Positions 35,659-45,084 of a DNA stretch of 64,000 nucleotides are shown here, one piece after another; position 1 is the first letter of the stretch; each line of letters starts with the position of its first letter. The notes under the pieces were generated by a model. That model did not search any database, was not told where the DNA came from, and worked only from the letters and a program-made list of their open reading frames with translations. This stretch comes from Methylorubrum suomiense (GTDB lineage: Bacteria; Pseudomonadota; Alphaproteobacteria; Rhizobiales; Beijerinckiaceae), in NCBI RefSeq assembly GCF_022179765.1, contig NZ_BPRE01000001.1, positions 434,001 through 498,000 of the forward strand, in the 5' to 3' direction. Position numbers and translations under genes: made by a program.

Positions 35659-36429
35659 TCAACCGGCGACGCTGCGCGGCGTGTAGACGAACGGCACCTG
35701 TCCCTCCCGCTCGATCAGGCGCGTCGCCGCCGTTCCGATCAGGATCATCGTCGCCATGTCGGCAGGGGCGGTGCGGGCTTCCGCCAGCGTCAGGACGCGG
35801 ACCGATTCGTCCGGGCGGGTCACGGCGCGGGCGAAGATCACCGGCGTGGTGGCCGGCAGGATCTCGGCGGCGAGGGCCAGCGCGCGGCCGAGCTGCCAGG
35901 GCCGGGCGGACGAGATCGGGTTGTAGAGGGCGACCGCGAATCCGGCGCGGAACACCGCTTCGAGCCGGGCCGTCACGACCTCCCAGGGCTTGAGATTGTC
36001 CGACAGCGAGAGCGCGCAGAAATCGCCCCCGAGGGGCGCGCCGAGCCGGGCGGCGGCGGCGAGCATCGCGGTGATGCCGGGCTCGACCCGGATGTCGAGG
36101 GCGCGCCATTCCCGCGGACCATGTTCGATAGCTTCGAACAGAGCCGCCGCCATGGCGAACACGCCGGGATCGCCCCCCGACACCACGGCGACGCGGCGGC
36201 CGGCGGCCGCGAGTTCGAGGGCGTGGCGGGCGCGGTCGAGCTCGACCCGGTTGTCGGTGGCGTGCCGCACCAGCCCGGCGCGCTCGGGCACGCGGGCGAC
36301 ATAGGGGTGGTAGCCGATCAGGTCCTGGGCGGCGTCGAGGGCGGCGCGGGCGGCCTCCGTCAACAGGCGCGGGTCGCCGGGTCCGAGGCCGACCACGGTG
36401 ACGCGTCCACCGGAATCCGCCGCGCTCAC
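35659..36429 (-). CDS. cobJ: precorrin-3B C17-methyltransferase CobJ
   Basis: The protein is 256 residues of the tetrapyrrole methylase fold. Recognisable elements are VVGLGPGDPRLLT (SAM-binding start), DLIGYHPYVARVPE, AVVSGGDPGVFAMAA, VEPGITAMLAAAARLGAPLGGDF and ALYNPISSARPWQL, matching CobJ. It methylates C17 and contracts the corrin ring of precorrin-3B. The GTG start at 36429 overlaps cobI by four bases. It is the last gene of the riboswitch operon in this window; the adjoining minus-strand gene is the GTA TerS. Confidence 0.94.
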   Translation of the reverse strand: MSAADSGGRVTVVGLGPGDPRLLTEAARAALDAAQDLIGYHPYVARVPERAGLVRHATDNRVELDRARHALELAAAGRRVAVVSGGDPGVFAMAAALFEAIEHGPREWRALDIRVEPGITAMLAAAARLGAPLGGDFCALSLSDNLKPWEVVTARLEAVFRAGFAVALYNPISSARPWQLGRALALAAEILPATTPVIFARAVTRPDESVRVLTLAEARTAPADMATMILIGTAATRLIEREGQVPFVYTPRSVAG

Positions 36430-37220
36430 GGCCGGCGGCCTTCGCCGGGCACCAGCACCATCGAGAAATAGGGGGCGACATCGTCGGGCTTCTGCGCCAG
36501 CGGCACCACCCGCTCGCCCGCCATGGTGCCCCGCTCGACATAGACCGCACGGTCGAGGAAGCCGGTCTCGGCGAGCACGGCGCGCACCTTCGGCAGATGG
36601 CGGCCGAGCTTCATGATGACGGCGGCGTCCGTCCCGCGCAGGCGCTCCGCCAGGGCGGCACGCGGGAGCGTTGCGGGCAGGATGGTGAGCACGTCGTCAC
36701 CCCAGGTGATCGGCGTGCCGGCCCGGGTCCAGCAGCCCGACATGCCGGTCACGCCGGGGATCACCTCGACGGGGAAGCGGTCCTTGAGCCGGCGCCACAG
36801 ATGCATGAACGAGCCGTAGAAGAAGGGATCGCCCTCCGACAGAATCGCCACGTCGCGGCCGGCGCCGAGATGGTCGGCGAGCCGGTCGGAGGCCTCGTCG
36901 TAGAAGCCGGCCAGGGCCGCGACGTAATCCGGGTGATCCGGCGGCAACTCGGTGGTGTAGGGATAGGCGAGCGGAAACTCGCGGGCGGGGTCGCGCATCA
37001 CCGCGTCGGCGATGGTGCGGGCATTGCCGCGCTTGCCCTGCTTGCAGAAATGCACGAGCACCGGCGCGCGCTCCAGCACGCGGATCGCCTTCACGGTGAG
37101 GTAGTCGGGATCGCCCGGCCCCATGCCGACCCCGTAGAGCGTGCCGGTCTTCCGGGTGACGAGGGCCTCGCCCGCGCCGTCGGTCTCGGCCGGGGCGTCG
37201 ATGCGCACGCTGCCCTCCAT
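36426..37220 (-). CDS. cobI: precorrin-2 C20-methyltransferase CobI
   Basis: The protein is 264 residues from the ATG at 37220. It carries LYGVGMGPGDPDYLTVKA, VHFCKQGKRGNARTIAD, VAILSEGDPFFYGSFMHLWRRL and EVIPGVTGMSGCWTRAGTPI (in parts), the CobI/CbiL pattern. It adds the C20 methyl from SAM to precorrin-2. It begins at the exact end of cobH (overlap 1 base) and overlaps cobJ by four bases. The N-terminal 24 residues before the methylase core are an extension. Confidence 0.94.
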   Translation of the reverse strand: MEGSVRIDAPAETDGAGEALVTRKTGTLYGVGMGPGDPDYLTVKAIRVLERAPVLVHFCKQGKRGNARTIADAVMRDPAREFPLAYPYTTELPPDHPDYVAALAGFYDEASDRLADHLGAGRDVAILSEGDPFFYGSFMHLWRRLKDRFPVEVIPGVTGMSGCWTRAGTPITWGDDVLTILPATLPRAALAERLRGTDAAVIMKLGRHLPKVRAVLAETGFLDRAVYVERGTMAGERVVPLAQKPDDVAPYFSMVLVPGEGRRP

Positions 37221-37864
37221 CACTCGATCTCGTTCGCAAGCGCGTTGACGGCAGCGGCCGTCATGGCGCTGCCGCCCCGGCGGCCATGGACCACGACGAA
37301 GGGCACCCGCCCGTCCCGCGCCAGCGCCTCCTTCGATTCCGCCGCCCCGACGAAGCCGACCGGGATGCCGATGACGGCGGCCGGGGGCGCGACGCCCTCG
37401 TCCAGGAGTTCGAGCAGACGAAACAGGGCGGTCGGCGCGTTGCCGACGGCGACGACGCTGCCGGGCAGGTGCTCGCGCCACAGTTCCATGGCGGCGGCCG
37501 AGCGGGTGGTGCCGAGTTGCTCGGCCAAGGCGGGCACCCGCGGATCGCCGAGGGTGCAGAGAACCTCGTTCTTCGCCGGCAGGCGCGCGCGGGTGACGCC
37601 GTCGGCCACCATGCGCACGTCGCACAGGATCGGGGCGCCGGCCTTCAGCGCCGCCTCGCCGGCCACGGCGAAACCGTCCGACATCTCGACGTCGCGGGGC
37701 AGGTCGGTCATGCCGCAGGCGTGGATCATGCGCACGACGACGCGCTCGGCCGCCCCCGACCATCGGGCGAGGTCGGATTCGGCGCGGATCATCGCGAAGG
37801 AGCGGGCATAGATGGCGCCGCCGTCGCGGATGTAATCGTAGCGCGCATTCGGGTGGGCACTCAT
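37220..37864 (-). CDS. cobH: precorrin-8X methylmutase CobH
   Basis: The protein is 214 residues starting with YIRDGGAIYARSF, the CobH/CbiC signature. The active-site histidine is in VVRMIHACGM, and GIPVGFVGAAESKEAL lies near residues 155-170. It migrates a methyl group from C11 to C12 to form hydrogenobyrinate. It overlaps cobG by four bases and cobI by one. Confidence 0.95.
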   Translation of the reverse strand: MSAHPNARYDYIRDGGAIYARSFAMIRAESDLARWSGAAERVVVRMIHACGMTDLPRDVEMSDGFAVAGEAALKAGAPILCDVRMVADGVTRARLPAKNEVLCTLGDPRVPALAEQLGTTRSAAAMELWREHLPGSVVAVGNAPTALFRLLELLDEGVAPPAAVIGIPVGFVGAAESKEALARDGRVPFVVVHGRRGGSAMTAAAVNALANEIE

Positions 37865-39180
37865 CTCAGGTCGTCCCGAAAAGCGAGATCCAGCGCCGGG
37901 CGACCGGCCGCGGCGGCCTTCCTTATCCGGTCCAGCGCCGCCTCGAAAGCGAGACGCGTGGCCGGCTCATCGCCGGGCTCGCCGCCGAGCACCACGTCGT
38001 AGGCGCCGTCGCGGGCCACCAACGTGAGGTCGGCCCGGCCCGGATGGGCGCAGCCCTTGGCGCAGCCCGAGACATGCACCGTCGGCCCAGGGTCGGACCG
38101 CGTCGCCCCACCGGGGTTTGCCAGGGGCGCCAGCACGGCGGCGAGGCGCGCCGCGTGATCGGGCACCGGGGTGGTGCCGGAGCGGCAGGCGGGCGCGCCG
38201 GGGCAGGCGAAGACCGTGCGGCGGGGATCGTCCGGGCTCACGATGAAGCCGGCCTCGGCCAGGGCCGCCTGCAGGATCGCCGTGGCGTCGGCGGTCCCGG
38301 GGGCGAGGAATGCGAATCCGCGCTCCGGGCTCAGCCGTGCCCCGTCCGGCCCGGCGAGCGCCGCCGCCCGTTCGAGCCGCTCGGCGGTGCAGCGGCCGAA
38401 CGGCGCCTGGACGAGGATCGCCGCGCGCCCCTCCGGCAGGGCAGCCGGCCCCGGTCCGGCCGGCATCGGCGCGGGCGCGAGCGGGCTCGGCGCGAGGGGA
38501 TGGAAACCCGCCGCCGCCGCGACCAGGGCGCGCTGCTGCGCATCGAGGTCGCGCACCCGGCGCCGCCCGGTACCGGCGAAGGCCGCGAGCGCGAGGCCCA
38601 GCGCCCCGGCCGCCCCGAGCTCCGGCAGCACCCCGCAGCGGATCGGCCCATCCGCGCCCGCAAGGCCGAAGGCAACCTGCGCCCGCCCTTCGGCGAAGAG
38701 AAAGAAGTCGGCCTCCACCGGCCCGAGACCGAAGGCGCCGCCGCCATCCACCGCGACGAGGGTCTTGGCCGGAAGCCCCGGGACCGCGAGGCCCACCGCC
38801 TCGACGGCGCGGGCGAGCGCGGGCACGTCGATGGTCTCGCTCCCGTCGAGGCCGGCGAGGGGCGCGGTCAGCGTCAGACGCTGCGGGCCGCCGTCGTCGC
38901 GGGTGTCGCCGAGGCCGGCTTGCGCGAGCGCGCAGGCCAGGCGCGGCGCGCTCGCCTCGCTGACGCCGCGGATCTGGAGATTGCCCCGCGCGGTCACGTC
39001 GATATGGCCGTTGCCGTGGGTGCGGGCGCCCTCGGCCAGGGCCCGCATCTGGTCCGGGGTGAGCCGCCCGAGGGGCGGATGGACGCGGGCGAGCAGGCCG
39101 TCGCCGGTCGGCATCGGCCGGGCCAGCGACGGGCACCACCCCCGGCGGGCGCCCTCGGGCAGGGTGCGGCGGGCGCTCAT
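37861..39180 (-). CDS. cobG: precorrin-3B synthase CobG
   Basis: The protein is 439 residues of the nitrite/sulfite reductase ferredoxin fold. The 4Fe-4S ligands are visible as CPGAPAC and VSGCAKGCAHPG. The N-terminal half-domain (LARVHPPLGRLTPDQM, HIDVTARGNLQIRGV) is typical. It performs the oxygen-dependent ring hydroxylation of the aerobic pathway, showing that this strain uses the aerobic B12 route. It overlaps cobN and cobH by four bases each. Confidence 0.94.
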   Translation of the reverse strand: MSARRTLPEGARRGWCPSLARPMPTGDGLLARVHPPLGRLTPDQMRALAEGARTHGNGHIDVTARGNLQIRGVSEASAPRLACALAQAGLGDTRDDGGPQRLTLTAPLAGLDGSETIDVPALARAVEAVGLAVPGLPAKTLVAVDGGGAFGLGPVEADFFLFAEGRAQVAFGLAGADGPIRCGVLPELGAAGALGLALAAFAGTGRRRVRDLDAQQRALVAAAAGFHPLAPSPLAPAPMPAGPGPAALPEGRAAILVQAPFGRCTAERLERAAALAGPDGARLSPERGFAFLAPGTADATAILQAALAEAGFIVSPDDPRRTVFACPGAPACRSGTTPVPDHAARLAAVLAPLANPGGATRSDPGPTVHVSGCAKGCAHPGRADLTLVARDGAYDVVLGGEPGDEPATRLAFEAALDRIRKAAAAGRPALDLAFRDDLR

Positions 39181-42100
39181 TCGGCGGCCATCAGGGCGTC
39201 GGCGGGGGCGGCGTTGCGGCGGCTCTGCCAGAGGCCGCGGGCCCGCAGCGCGTCGAACCGTTCGAGGATCGCCCGCGTCGCCCGGGGATTGGCGGCGCGC
39301 AAGGCCTCGAACACCTCGGGATCGGCGATCCAGGCGCCGTAGAGCCGGTCCAGATCGTCGTTCGCCACCGCGTCGGTGGCGGCGGCCAGCACGAACACGG
39401 CGTCGATGCCCTGGGCGAATTCCTGCGCCCCGCGATAGCCGTGACGCAGCTGCGCCGCGATCCAGCGGGGATGGGACAGCCGGCCCCGGATCAGCCGGGC
39501 CACGTCCTCGCGGGCGGTGCGGGTGCGCGGCGCCTCCGGGTTCGATACGTCGAGGCTGTAGAGGGCGGGCGCACGCCCCTCCGCGGACGCGGCGGAGAAG
39601 AACCCTCCCATGGCGTCGGCGGCCGCGTCGCCGTCCAGAAGGTCGCGCTCGGCGACGTCGAAGGCGTGGACATAGGCATCCGCCGCGGCCACGCGGGCCG
39701 AGAAGCCCGCATCAAGGCCCTCGGCATCGCCATAGGCATGGGTGGTGGCTCCGAGATAGGCCGCGCCCAGATCGGCCCGCGCTTCCCAGGCCCCGTCGAG
39801 CGCGGTCTCGGCCGCGCCCGCGCCGTAGCGGCCGGGCGCCGCGCCGTAGATGCGGGCGGCGGATTCGCCCCGGCGGCGGGCGGCGGCGAGGGGATTCTCG
39901 TCGTCCTCCTCCTCGCGGGCGGCGACGGCGCGGGCGGCGCGGTCGAGCAGCGCGAGGGTCTCCGGGAAGGTGTCGCGGAAGGCGCCGGAGACGCGGCAGG
40001 TGACGTCGATGCGCGGCCGGTCGAGCAGGGCCAGCGGCAGCACCTCGAAACCGGTGACGCGGGTCGAGGCGTGATCCCAGACCGGGCGGACGCCCATCAG
40101 GCTGAGCGCGTGAGCCACGTCCTCGCCGCCGGTACGGAGCGTCGGCGAGGCCCAGAGATCCATGACGATGCGGGCCGGATACTCGCCCTCGTCCTGCAGG
40201 TAGCGGCGCACCACCGCGTCCGCCGCCTTCGCGCCGAGCAGGGTCGCGGCGCGGGTCGGCAGGGCGCGCGGGTCCAGCGTGGTGAGGTTGCGGCCCGTCG
40301 GCAGCACGTCGCTGCGCCCGCGCGACGGGGAGCCGGCGGGTCCCGGCGCCACGAAGCGCCCGTCGAGGGCCGCGACGAGCGCGTTCCGTTCGGCCTCGGC
40401 GCTCGCCCGCACGGCTTCGGCGGCCTCCTCCGGCGCACGACCGAAGACGTGCAGGCCATCGCGCATCGGCGTCTCGCCGAGATCGCACAGATGCGCGTCG
40501 AGGGCGGTCAGCGCGTCGGCCATGGGCGTATCGGCATCGATGCCGGCCCCCGCGAGCAGCCCGGCGGAGGCGGCCTCGTCGAGGATCGCCGAGGCGATCA
40601 AGGCGGCGCGGCGCGGATCGAGGACGCTCGCCGCCGAATATTCCTCCACCAATTCGCGTAGCGCGGCGGCCTCCGGTGTCAGGCCGGACGCCTCGACGGT
40701 GGGCGTGAGATGCCCGAGCGCCACGCCCCCGAGCCGCCGCTTGAGGGGTGCGGCCTCGCCCGGATCGTCGACGATGAAGGGATAGACCACCGGCAACGGC
40801 CCGATCGCCAGGGCCGGCCAGCAATCGGGAGAGAGGGCCACGGCCTTGCCGGGCAGCCATTCGGTGGTGCCGTGGGTGCCGAGATGGATCAGCGCATCGG
40901 CGCTGGTCCGCAGACCCAGATAGAAGGCCAGATAGGCGTGGGTCGGCGGCTCGTCGGGATCGTGATAGCCGGCCTTGCGGTCGGCGGCGCGTCCGCGGTC
41001 GGGCTGGAGGAAGAGGGTAAGGGTCCCCAGGGACAAGGCGCGGAACCGGAACGCCCCGTCGCGGCAGGACGGATCGTCCCCGGGGCGGCCCCATCGCCCG
41101 GTCAGCTCTGCCTGTCGTTCCTCCGGCAAGCCGGCAAACCACGCCGCGTACGCGGCGAGCGGCACGGGAAAGCCCGCCTCGCCCTCGGTCAGCCCTGCCA
41201 TCAAGGACTCGGCATCGGGCAAAGCGCCCGCGAAAAAGCCCGCCGCGGCGAGATCGGCGGCGATGGCCCGCGCGCTTTCCGGCGTGTCGAGGCCCACCGC
41301 GTAGCCGGCCCGGCCCCCGCGGGCCGGATAATCGGACAGCACCATCGCGAGGCGGCGCTCGGCGCGGGGGGTCCGTCTCAGGCGGATCCAGGCCGCGGCC
41401 CGGTCGGCCAGGGCGGCGATGCCGGCGGCATCCGGCACGGCGCGGCGCTCCGAGAACCCCTCGATCGCCGCGCCCTCCTCCTTGAACGAGATCGGGAAGC
41501 CGGAGAGGCGCCCGTCGAATTCGGGAAGCGCCACCTGCATGGCGAGATCGGAGGCGTTCATGCCACGGCCGGAGGCGGCCCACGCGTCGCGCGGCGCTCC
41601 GATCGTGTAGGCCTGGAGCACCGGGCAATCGGCGGCGTCGAGGACGAAGCCGGCATCGTCGCGGGCCGAGAAGGCGGTGGCGGCCAGCACGATGTCGGGC
41701 CGATGGCAACTGAGCGTCGCCCGCAGCACCGCGACGGCCTCCGGGTCCTTCAGGCTCGACACCGCCAGCGTCAGGCAACCGATCCCGCGCTCCCGCAGGG
41801 CGGCCGTGAGGTGGATGGCCGGCGCGGTCTCGCCCGAGAGCACGGCCGAGCGGTAGACGAGGAGCAGCGCCAGCGGTCCCGTTCCGGCGGCTTCCGCCCC
41901 CCGCTCGACGGAGACCGGGCCGCAGCCGGGACACCAGGCGAAGCCCCGCGGCAGCGCGCGGGGCGGCTCCGGCGCGAGGGCGTGGCCGGCCTCGACGGCG
42001 AGCCGCCGCAGCAGGTTGGTCAGGTTGCCCGGTCCGCCCGCGCGGAAATAGGCGTCGAGGGTCGCGCAGGTCTCCGGCGGCAGGGTCGAGAAGGCGTCGA

Positions 42101-42467
42101 GACGGGGATCGGGCCGGTCGTCGCCGGGCAGGACCGCGAGCCGAACCCCGTTCGCCCGCGCGGCGGCACTCGCCCGCTCGATGCCGTAACGCCAGTAATC
42201 GAGGCCGCCGAGGCAGCGGATCACGCACACCTTCGCCCGCGCGATCACCGCATCGACGTAGAGATCGACCGACATCGGATGGCGCAGCTGCGCCATCTTG
42301 GCGAGCCGCAACGACGGCAGGTCCGGATCGGATGCGTGGGCGCGGGCGATGGCCGCGAGATCGGTATCGGTGAAGGACAGGACGACGATCTCGCCGGGGG
42401 TCTGGCCGAGATCGATCGCCGCCTCGCCCTCGTCGAGGGAGACCGTATCGATGCGGATCAGGTGCAT
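39177..42467 (-). CDS. cobN: cobaltochelatase subunit CobN
   Basis: The protein is 1,096 residues. It shows the CobN/magnesium chelatase H pattern: MSVDLYVDAVIARAKVCVIRCLGGLDYWRYGIE, LIHLGTHGTTEWLPGKAVALS, YPFIVDDPGEAAPLKRRLG and ARIVMDLWASPTLRTGGEDVAHALSLMGVRPVWD (in parts). With CobS and CobT it inserts cobalt into hydrogenobyrinic acid a,c-diamide. It is shorter than the about 1,270 residues of the Pseudomonas enzyme, as in many alphaproteobacteria. A 147-base gap separates it from cobW; its end overlaps cobG. Confidence 0.95.
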   Translation of the reverse strand: MHLIRIDTVSLDEGEAAIDLGQTPGEIVVLSFTDTDLAAIARAHASDPDLPSLRLAKMAQLRHPMSVDLYVDAVIARAKVCVIRCLGGLDYWRYGIERASAAARANGVRLAVLPGDDRPDPRLDAFSTLPPETCATLDAYFRAGGPGNLTNLLRRLAVEAGHALAPEPPRALPRGFAWCPGCGPVSVERGAEAAGTGPLALLLVYRSAVLSGETAPAIHLTAALRERGIGCLTLAVSSLKDPEAVAVLRATLSCHRPDIVLAATAFSARDDAGFVLDAADCPVLQAYTIGAPRDAWAASGRGMNASDLAMQVALPEFDGRLSGFPISFKEEGAAIEGFSERRAVPDAAGIAALADRAAAWIRLRRTPRAERRLAMVLSDYPARGGRAGYAVGLDTPESARAIAADLAAAGFFAGALPDAESLMAGLTEGEAGFPVPLAAYAAWFAGLPEERQAELTGRWGRPGDDPSCRDGAFRFRALSLGTLTLFLQPDRGRAADRKAGYHDPDEPPTHAYLAFYLGLRTSADALIHLGTHGTTEWLPGKAVALSPDCWPALAIGPLPVVYPFIVDDPGEAAPLKRRLGGVALGHLTPTVEASGLTPEAAALRELVEEYSAASVLDPRRAALIASAILDEAASAGLLAGAGIDADTPMADALTALDAHLCDLGETPMRDGLHVFGRAPEEAAEAVRASAEAERNALVAALDGRFVAPGPAGSPSRGRSDVLPTGRNLTTLDPRALPTRAATLLGAKAADAVVRRYLQDEGEYPARIVMDLWASPTLRTGGEDVAHALSLMGVRPVWDHASTRVTGFEVLPLALLDRPRIDVTCRVSGAFRDTFPETLALLDRAARAVAAREEEDDENPLAAARRRGESAARIYGAAPGRYGAGAAETALDGAWEARADLGAAYLGATTHAYGDAEGLDAGFSARVAAADAYVHAFDVAERDLLDGDAAADAMGGFFSAASAEGRAPALYSLDVSNPEAPRTRTAREDVARLIRGRLSHPRWIAAQLRHGYRGAQEFAQGIDAVFVLAAATDAVANDDLDRLYGAWIADPEVFEALRAANPRATRAILERFDALRARGLWQSRRNAAPADALMAAE

Positions 42468-42614
42468 GGCGCGCCCGTCCTCCCGGCTCGATCCGCAGGC
42501 ATGCCGGTCGCCCGCGCAGAGGCGGGCTGCCGGGCCGGCAGCAAGGCCCAGGCGCGCCGCCGCAGGCCCATCATGGACCTGCCTGCCGGTGCGGCTGTCG
42601 CCCTGCGAAAAAGA

Positions 42615-43649
42615 TCATCCCCGCAGCGCGGCGGCGACCGCGTCCTTGTCGAAACCCTTGAGACCGATGACGACGAGGCGGCCGTCGCGGGGCTCGCTGC
42701 CCTTCCAGGGACGGTCGTAATGGTGGGCGACGCGGCGGCCGACCCCCTGCACCACGAGACGCATCGGCTTGGCCTTTACCTCGGCGAAGCCCTTGATGCG
42801 CAGCACGCCCTCGGTCTCGGCGGCCTTCTCGACGCGGGCGGCGAGGTCTTCGGGGCTGCCCGCGACGCCGATGGGGAGCGCCACCGATTCGAAGTCGTCG
42901 TGGTCGTGGTCCTCGCCCTCGCCGTGATGGGAGGGGCGGGCATCGAGGTCGTCTTCGGCCGCCGCACTGATCCCGAGCAGCACCCGCGGATCGAGGCGAC
43001 CGTGCTCGGTGGCGACGATCTCGACGGCGCGGGGCAGATGCGCCTCGATCTCGGCGCGGACCTTGTCGCGGGCCGCCTCGTCCAGAAGGTCGGACTTGTT
43101 GAGCACCACGAGGTCGGCGCAGAGGATCTGGTCCTCGAACACCTCCTCCAGCGGATTGTCGTGATCCACCGCCTGATCGGCGGCACGCTGGTTGGCCAGG
43201 GCGTCCGGATCCTCGGCGAACAGGCCGGAGGCGACCGCCGGGCCGTCCACCACGGCGACGACGCCGTCCACCGTCACCCGCGAGCGGATCGCCGGCCACT
43301 GGAAGGCCTGGACCAGGGGCTTGGGCAGGGCGAGGCCGGAGGTCTCGATCAGGATGTGCTCCGGCGGCTCCGGCCGGTCGAGGAGCTTCGTGAGGGCCGG
43401 CACAAAATCGTCGGCCACGGTGCAGCAGATGCAGCCATTGGGCAGTTCCACCACCGAATCCTCGGTGCAGCCCTCGACGCCGCAGGAGGCCAGGAACGAG
43501 CCGTCGAAGCCGAGATCGCCGAACTCGTTGACGATGACGGCGAGCCGCCGGCCGCGGGCCTGCTCGATCGTGTGGCGCACCAGCGTGGTCTTCCCGGCTC
43601 CCAGGAAGCCGGTGACGATGGTGCAGGGAATTTTTTCGAGGATGGCCAT
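42615..43649 (-). CDS. cobW: CobW, COG0523 metal-binding GTPase
   Basis: The protein is 344 residues from the ATG at 43649. The N terminus holds Walker A GFLGAGKTT, the CxCC metal motif GCICCTV and NKSDLLD for guanine recognition. A His/Asp-rich loop (SHHGEGEDHDHDDFE, about 240-255) is a metal-binding insertion. The C-terminal CobW_C domain ends GFDKDAVAAAL. In cobalamin operons CobW is thought to deliver cobalt to CobN. It is three genes downstream of cbtB and directly upstream of cobN. Confidence 0.94.
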   Translation of the reverse strand: MAILEKIPCTIVTGFLGAGKTTLVRHTIEQARGRRLAVIVNEFGDLGFDGSFLASCGVEGCTEDSVVELPNGCICCTVADDFVPALTKLLDRPEPPEHILIETSGLALPKPLVQAFQWPAIRSRVTVDGVVAVVDGPAVASGLFAEDPDALANQRAADQAVDHDNPLEEVFEDQILCADLVVLNKSDLLDEAARDKVRAEIEAHLPRAVEIVATEHGRLDPRVLLGISAAAEDDLDARPSHHGEGEDHDHDDFESVALPIGVAGSPEDLAARVEKAAETEGVLRIKGFAEVKAKPMRLVVQGVGRRVAHHYDRPWKGSEPRDGRLVVIGLKGFDKDAVAAALRG

Positions 43650-43654
43650 GAGGG

Positions 43655-44059
43655 TCAGGATTCCGCTCGTGTCGGGGTCAGCGGCGGGATGCGGGCGACG
43701 ACGCCCTTGCGAAACGCCTCCGGTCGCTCGCGCCAGGGCACGAGGCCGTCCGGAGTCTCTTGATAGCGGCGCAGGCCCGCCAGGATGGTGCGGGCGGAAT
43801 CCTGCGGATTCTCCAGCGCGTCGAAATCGCCGTAGACATAGGTCCAGCGACCGGCCGACGCGACCGCGACCGAGCAGGGCCGCTTGCAGACCGAGAGGCA
43901 CTCGACGCCCTCGATGGCCAAACCCGGCACCGGCTCGCGGGCGGCCTCGGCGATCAGGGCGGCCAGCAGCCGCGCGCCGGCCCGCGGCTCGGCGGGATCG
44001 CCCGCCGCCCGACAGGTGGTGCAGACGGAGAGAACGGTCTCGCGCGGGTCCTCAGGCAT
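43655..44059 (-). CDS. DUF1636 protein (ferredoxin-like, putative metal/Fe-S binding)
   Basis: The protein is 134 residues from the ATG at 44059. Cysteines are arranged as SVCTTCRAAG near the N terminus and CLSVCKRPCSVA near residue 55, like a thioredoxin-fold 2Fe-2S ferredoxin. DUF1636 genes are frequently found in cobalamin and CbtAB operons. A role in cobalt delivery or redox during cobalt insertion is inferred, not shown. It overlaps the end of cbtA by eight bases and lies five bases before cobW. Confidence 0.88.
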   Translation of the reverse strand: MPEDPRETVLSVCTTCRAAGDPAEPRAGARLLAALIAEAAREPVPGLAIEGVECLSVCKRPCSVAVASAGRWTYVYGDFDALENPQDSARTILAGLRRYQETPDGLVPWRERPEAFRKGVVARIPPLTPTRAES

Positions 44060-44825
44060 GCGCGCGGTCACTCGCCTCGCGCCCGAACAGGCCCCAGGCC
44101 CAGCCATAGGCGAGGCCGATCAGCGCCCAGAAGACGAAGCCGATGGCGAGGGAGCGCGCCGCGAACTGCGCCGCGCTGGCCGGCGGCACCTGCGAACTGA
44201 CCGTGTCGATCGATTGCGGCGCGCCGGCGAGATGCGGGGCGACGATCAGGACGAGGCCGCCGAGGATCGTGATCGGCACCCGCCGGACCGCGATAAGGTA
44301 GAGGCCGATCCCCGTCGCCGCGACCGTCATGATCCACCAGCTCTGCCGCAGCACGAGGGGCGCTGCCCCCATTCCCGGCAGTTCCGGCGGCAGCCCGACC
44401 GCGGGGGCGAGCGCCACCGCGAGGAAACCGGCGATCCCGACGGCCAGCCCGCTGCGCGGGGTCGGCTCGCGGCCGAGCGCCAGCATCACCGCCGCGAGGA
44501 GCAGCGCGTAGCCGACGCCGCCGATCAGCGTCGCGAGGCCGGTGAAGGCCATGCGCTGAAGGCCGGGCTCGGGCTGCCACGCGTCGGGCTTCTCCGCTCC
44601 GCCCTGGGCCGGATCCTGCGACGGACCATGGGCATGAGCATGGGCGTGCACGATCAGCGCGGCGGGCGCGATGGCGGGGGACGGCGCTTGGGCATGGGAA
44701 TGGCCGCCCTCGAAGGTCTCCGCCTGAAGGATCAGGGGCGAGGTGAGCGCGAGCTGCAGGCCCGTCGTGACGACGGACGCGAGGAAGCCGGCAACGAGCG
44801 CTGCCGACACCAACCGGAGAATCAT
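44052..44825 (-). CDS. cbtA: CbtA family cobalt transporter
   Basis: The protein is 257 residues from the ATG at 44825. It has about five to seven hydrophobic helices and a His-rich segment (HAHAHAHGP) around residues 63-71, in the loop after the first helix, that could capture metal. It follows the 58-residue cbtB, as in the known CbtAB cobalt transporters predicted from B12-riboswitch regulons. Together they import cobalt for cobalamin synthesis. Confidence 0.9.
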   Translation of the reverse strand: MILRLVSAALVAGFLASVVTTGLQLALTSPLILQAETFEGGHSHAQAPSPAIAPAALIVHAHAHAHGPSQDPAQGGAEKPDAWQPEPGLQRMAFTGLATLIGGVGYALLLAAVMLALGREPTPRSGLAVGIAGFLAVALAPAVGLPPELPGMGAAPLVLRQSWWIMTVAATGIGLYLIAVRRVPITILGGLVLIVAPHLAGAPQSIDTVSSQVPPASAAQFAARSLAIGFVFWALIGLAYGWAWGLFGREASDRAHA

Positions 44826-44853
44826 GGAACCGCTTTCGCGCGTCGGAAAGCGA

Positions 44854-45030
44854 TCAGTGGCAGGGGAAGTTCTGCGCGTGGCGGAAATCGTGCGCCGCAT
44901 TGTGCAGCACCGCCGCCGGGGCAAAGCCCGCCACGAAGACGAGACCGAGGCCGAGGAAGGCGGCGACGAGCAGGGTGCGGGCGCTCTCGCCGGTGCGGAG
45001 GGCGGAGGTCTGAAGGGTCGCGGTCGTCAT
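44854..45030 (-). CDS. cbtB: CbtB family cobalt transporter subunit (58 residues)
   Basis: This is a short gene from ATG 45030 to TGA 44854, in the same direction as cbtA and 28 bases upstream of it. It has a single transmembrane helix (LLVAAFLGLGLVFVAGFA) followed by a C-terminal metal motif with HNAAHDFRH and a terminal FPCH. The histidine-rich C terminus is the hallmark of CbtB. It is the first gene after the cobalamin riboswitch. Confidence 0.9.
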   Translation of the reverse strand: MTTATLQTSALRTGESARTLLVAAFLGLGLVFVAGFAPAAVLHNAAHDFRHAQNFPCH

Positions 45031-45084
45031 AGGTCACGGGCTCCGGCCGCCCCACCGGCGGCATTCGAGAAAAGTCTTTTCGCG

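Noticed and set aside
40710..43763. 1,017-residue plus-strand open frame over cobN and cobW
   Set aside because: Antisense to unambiguous cobN and cobW.
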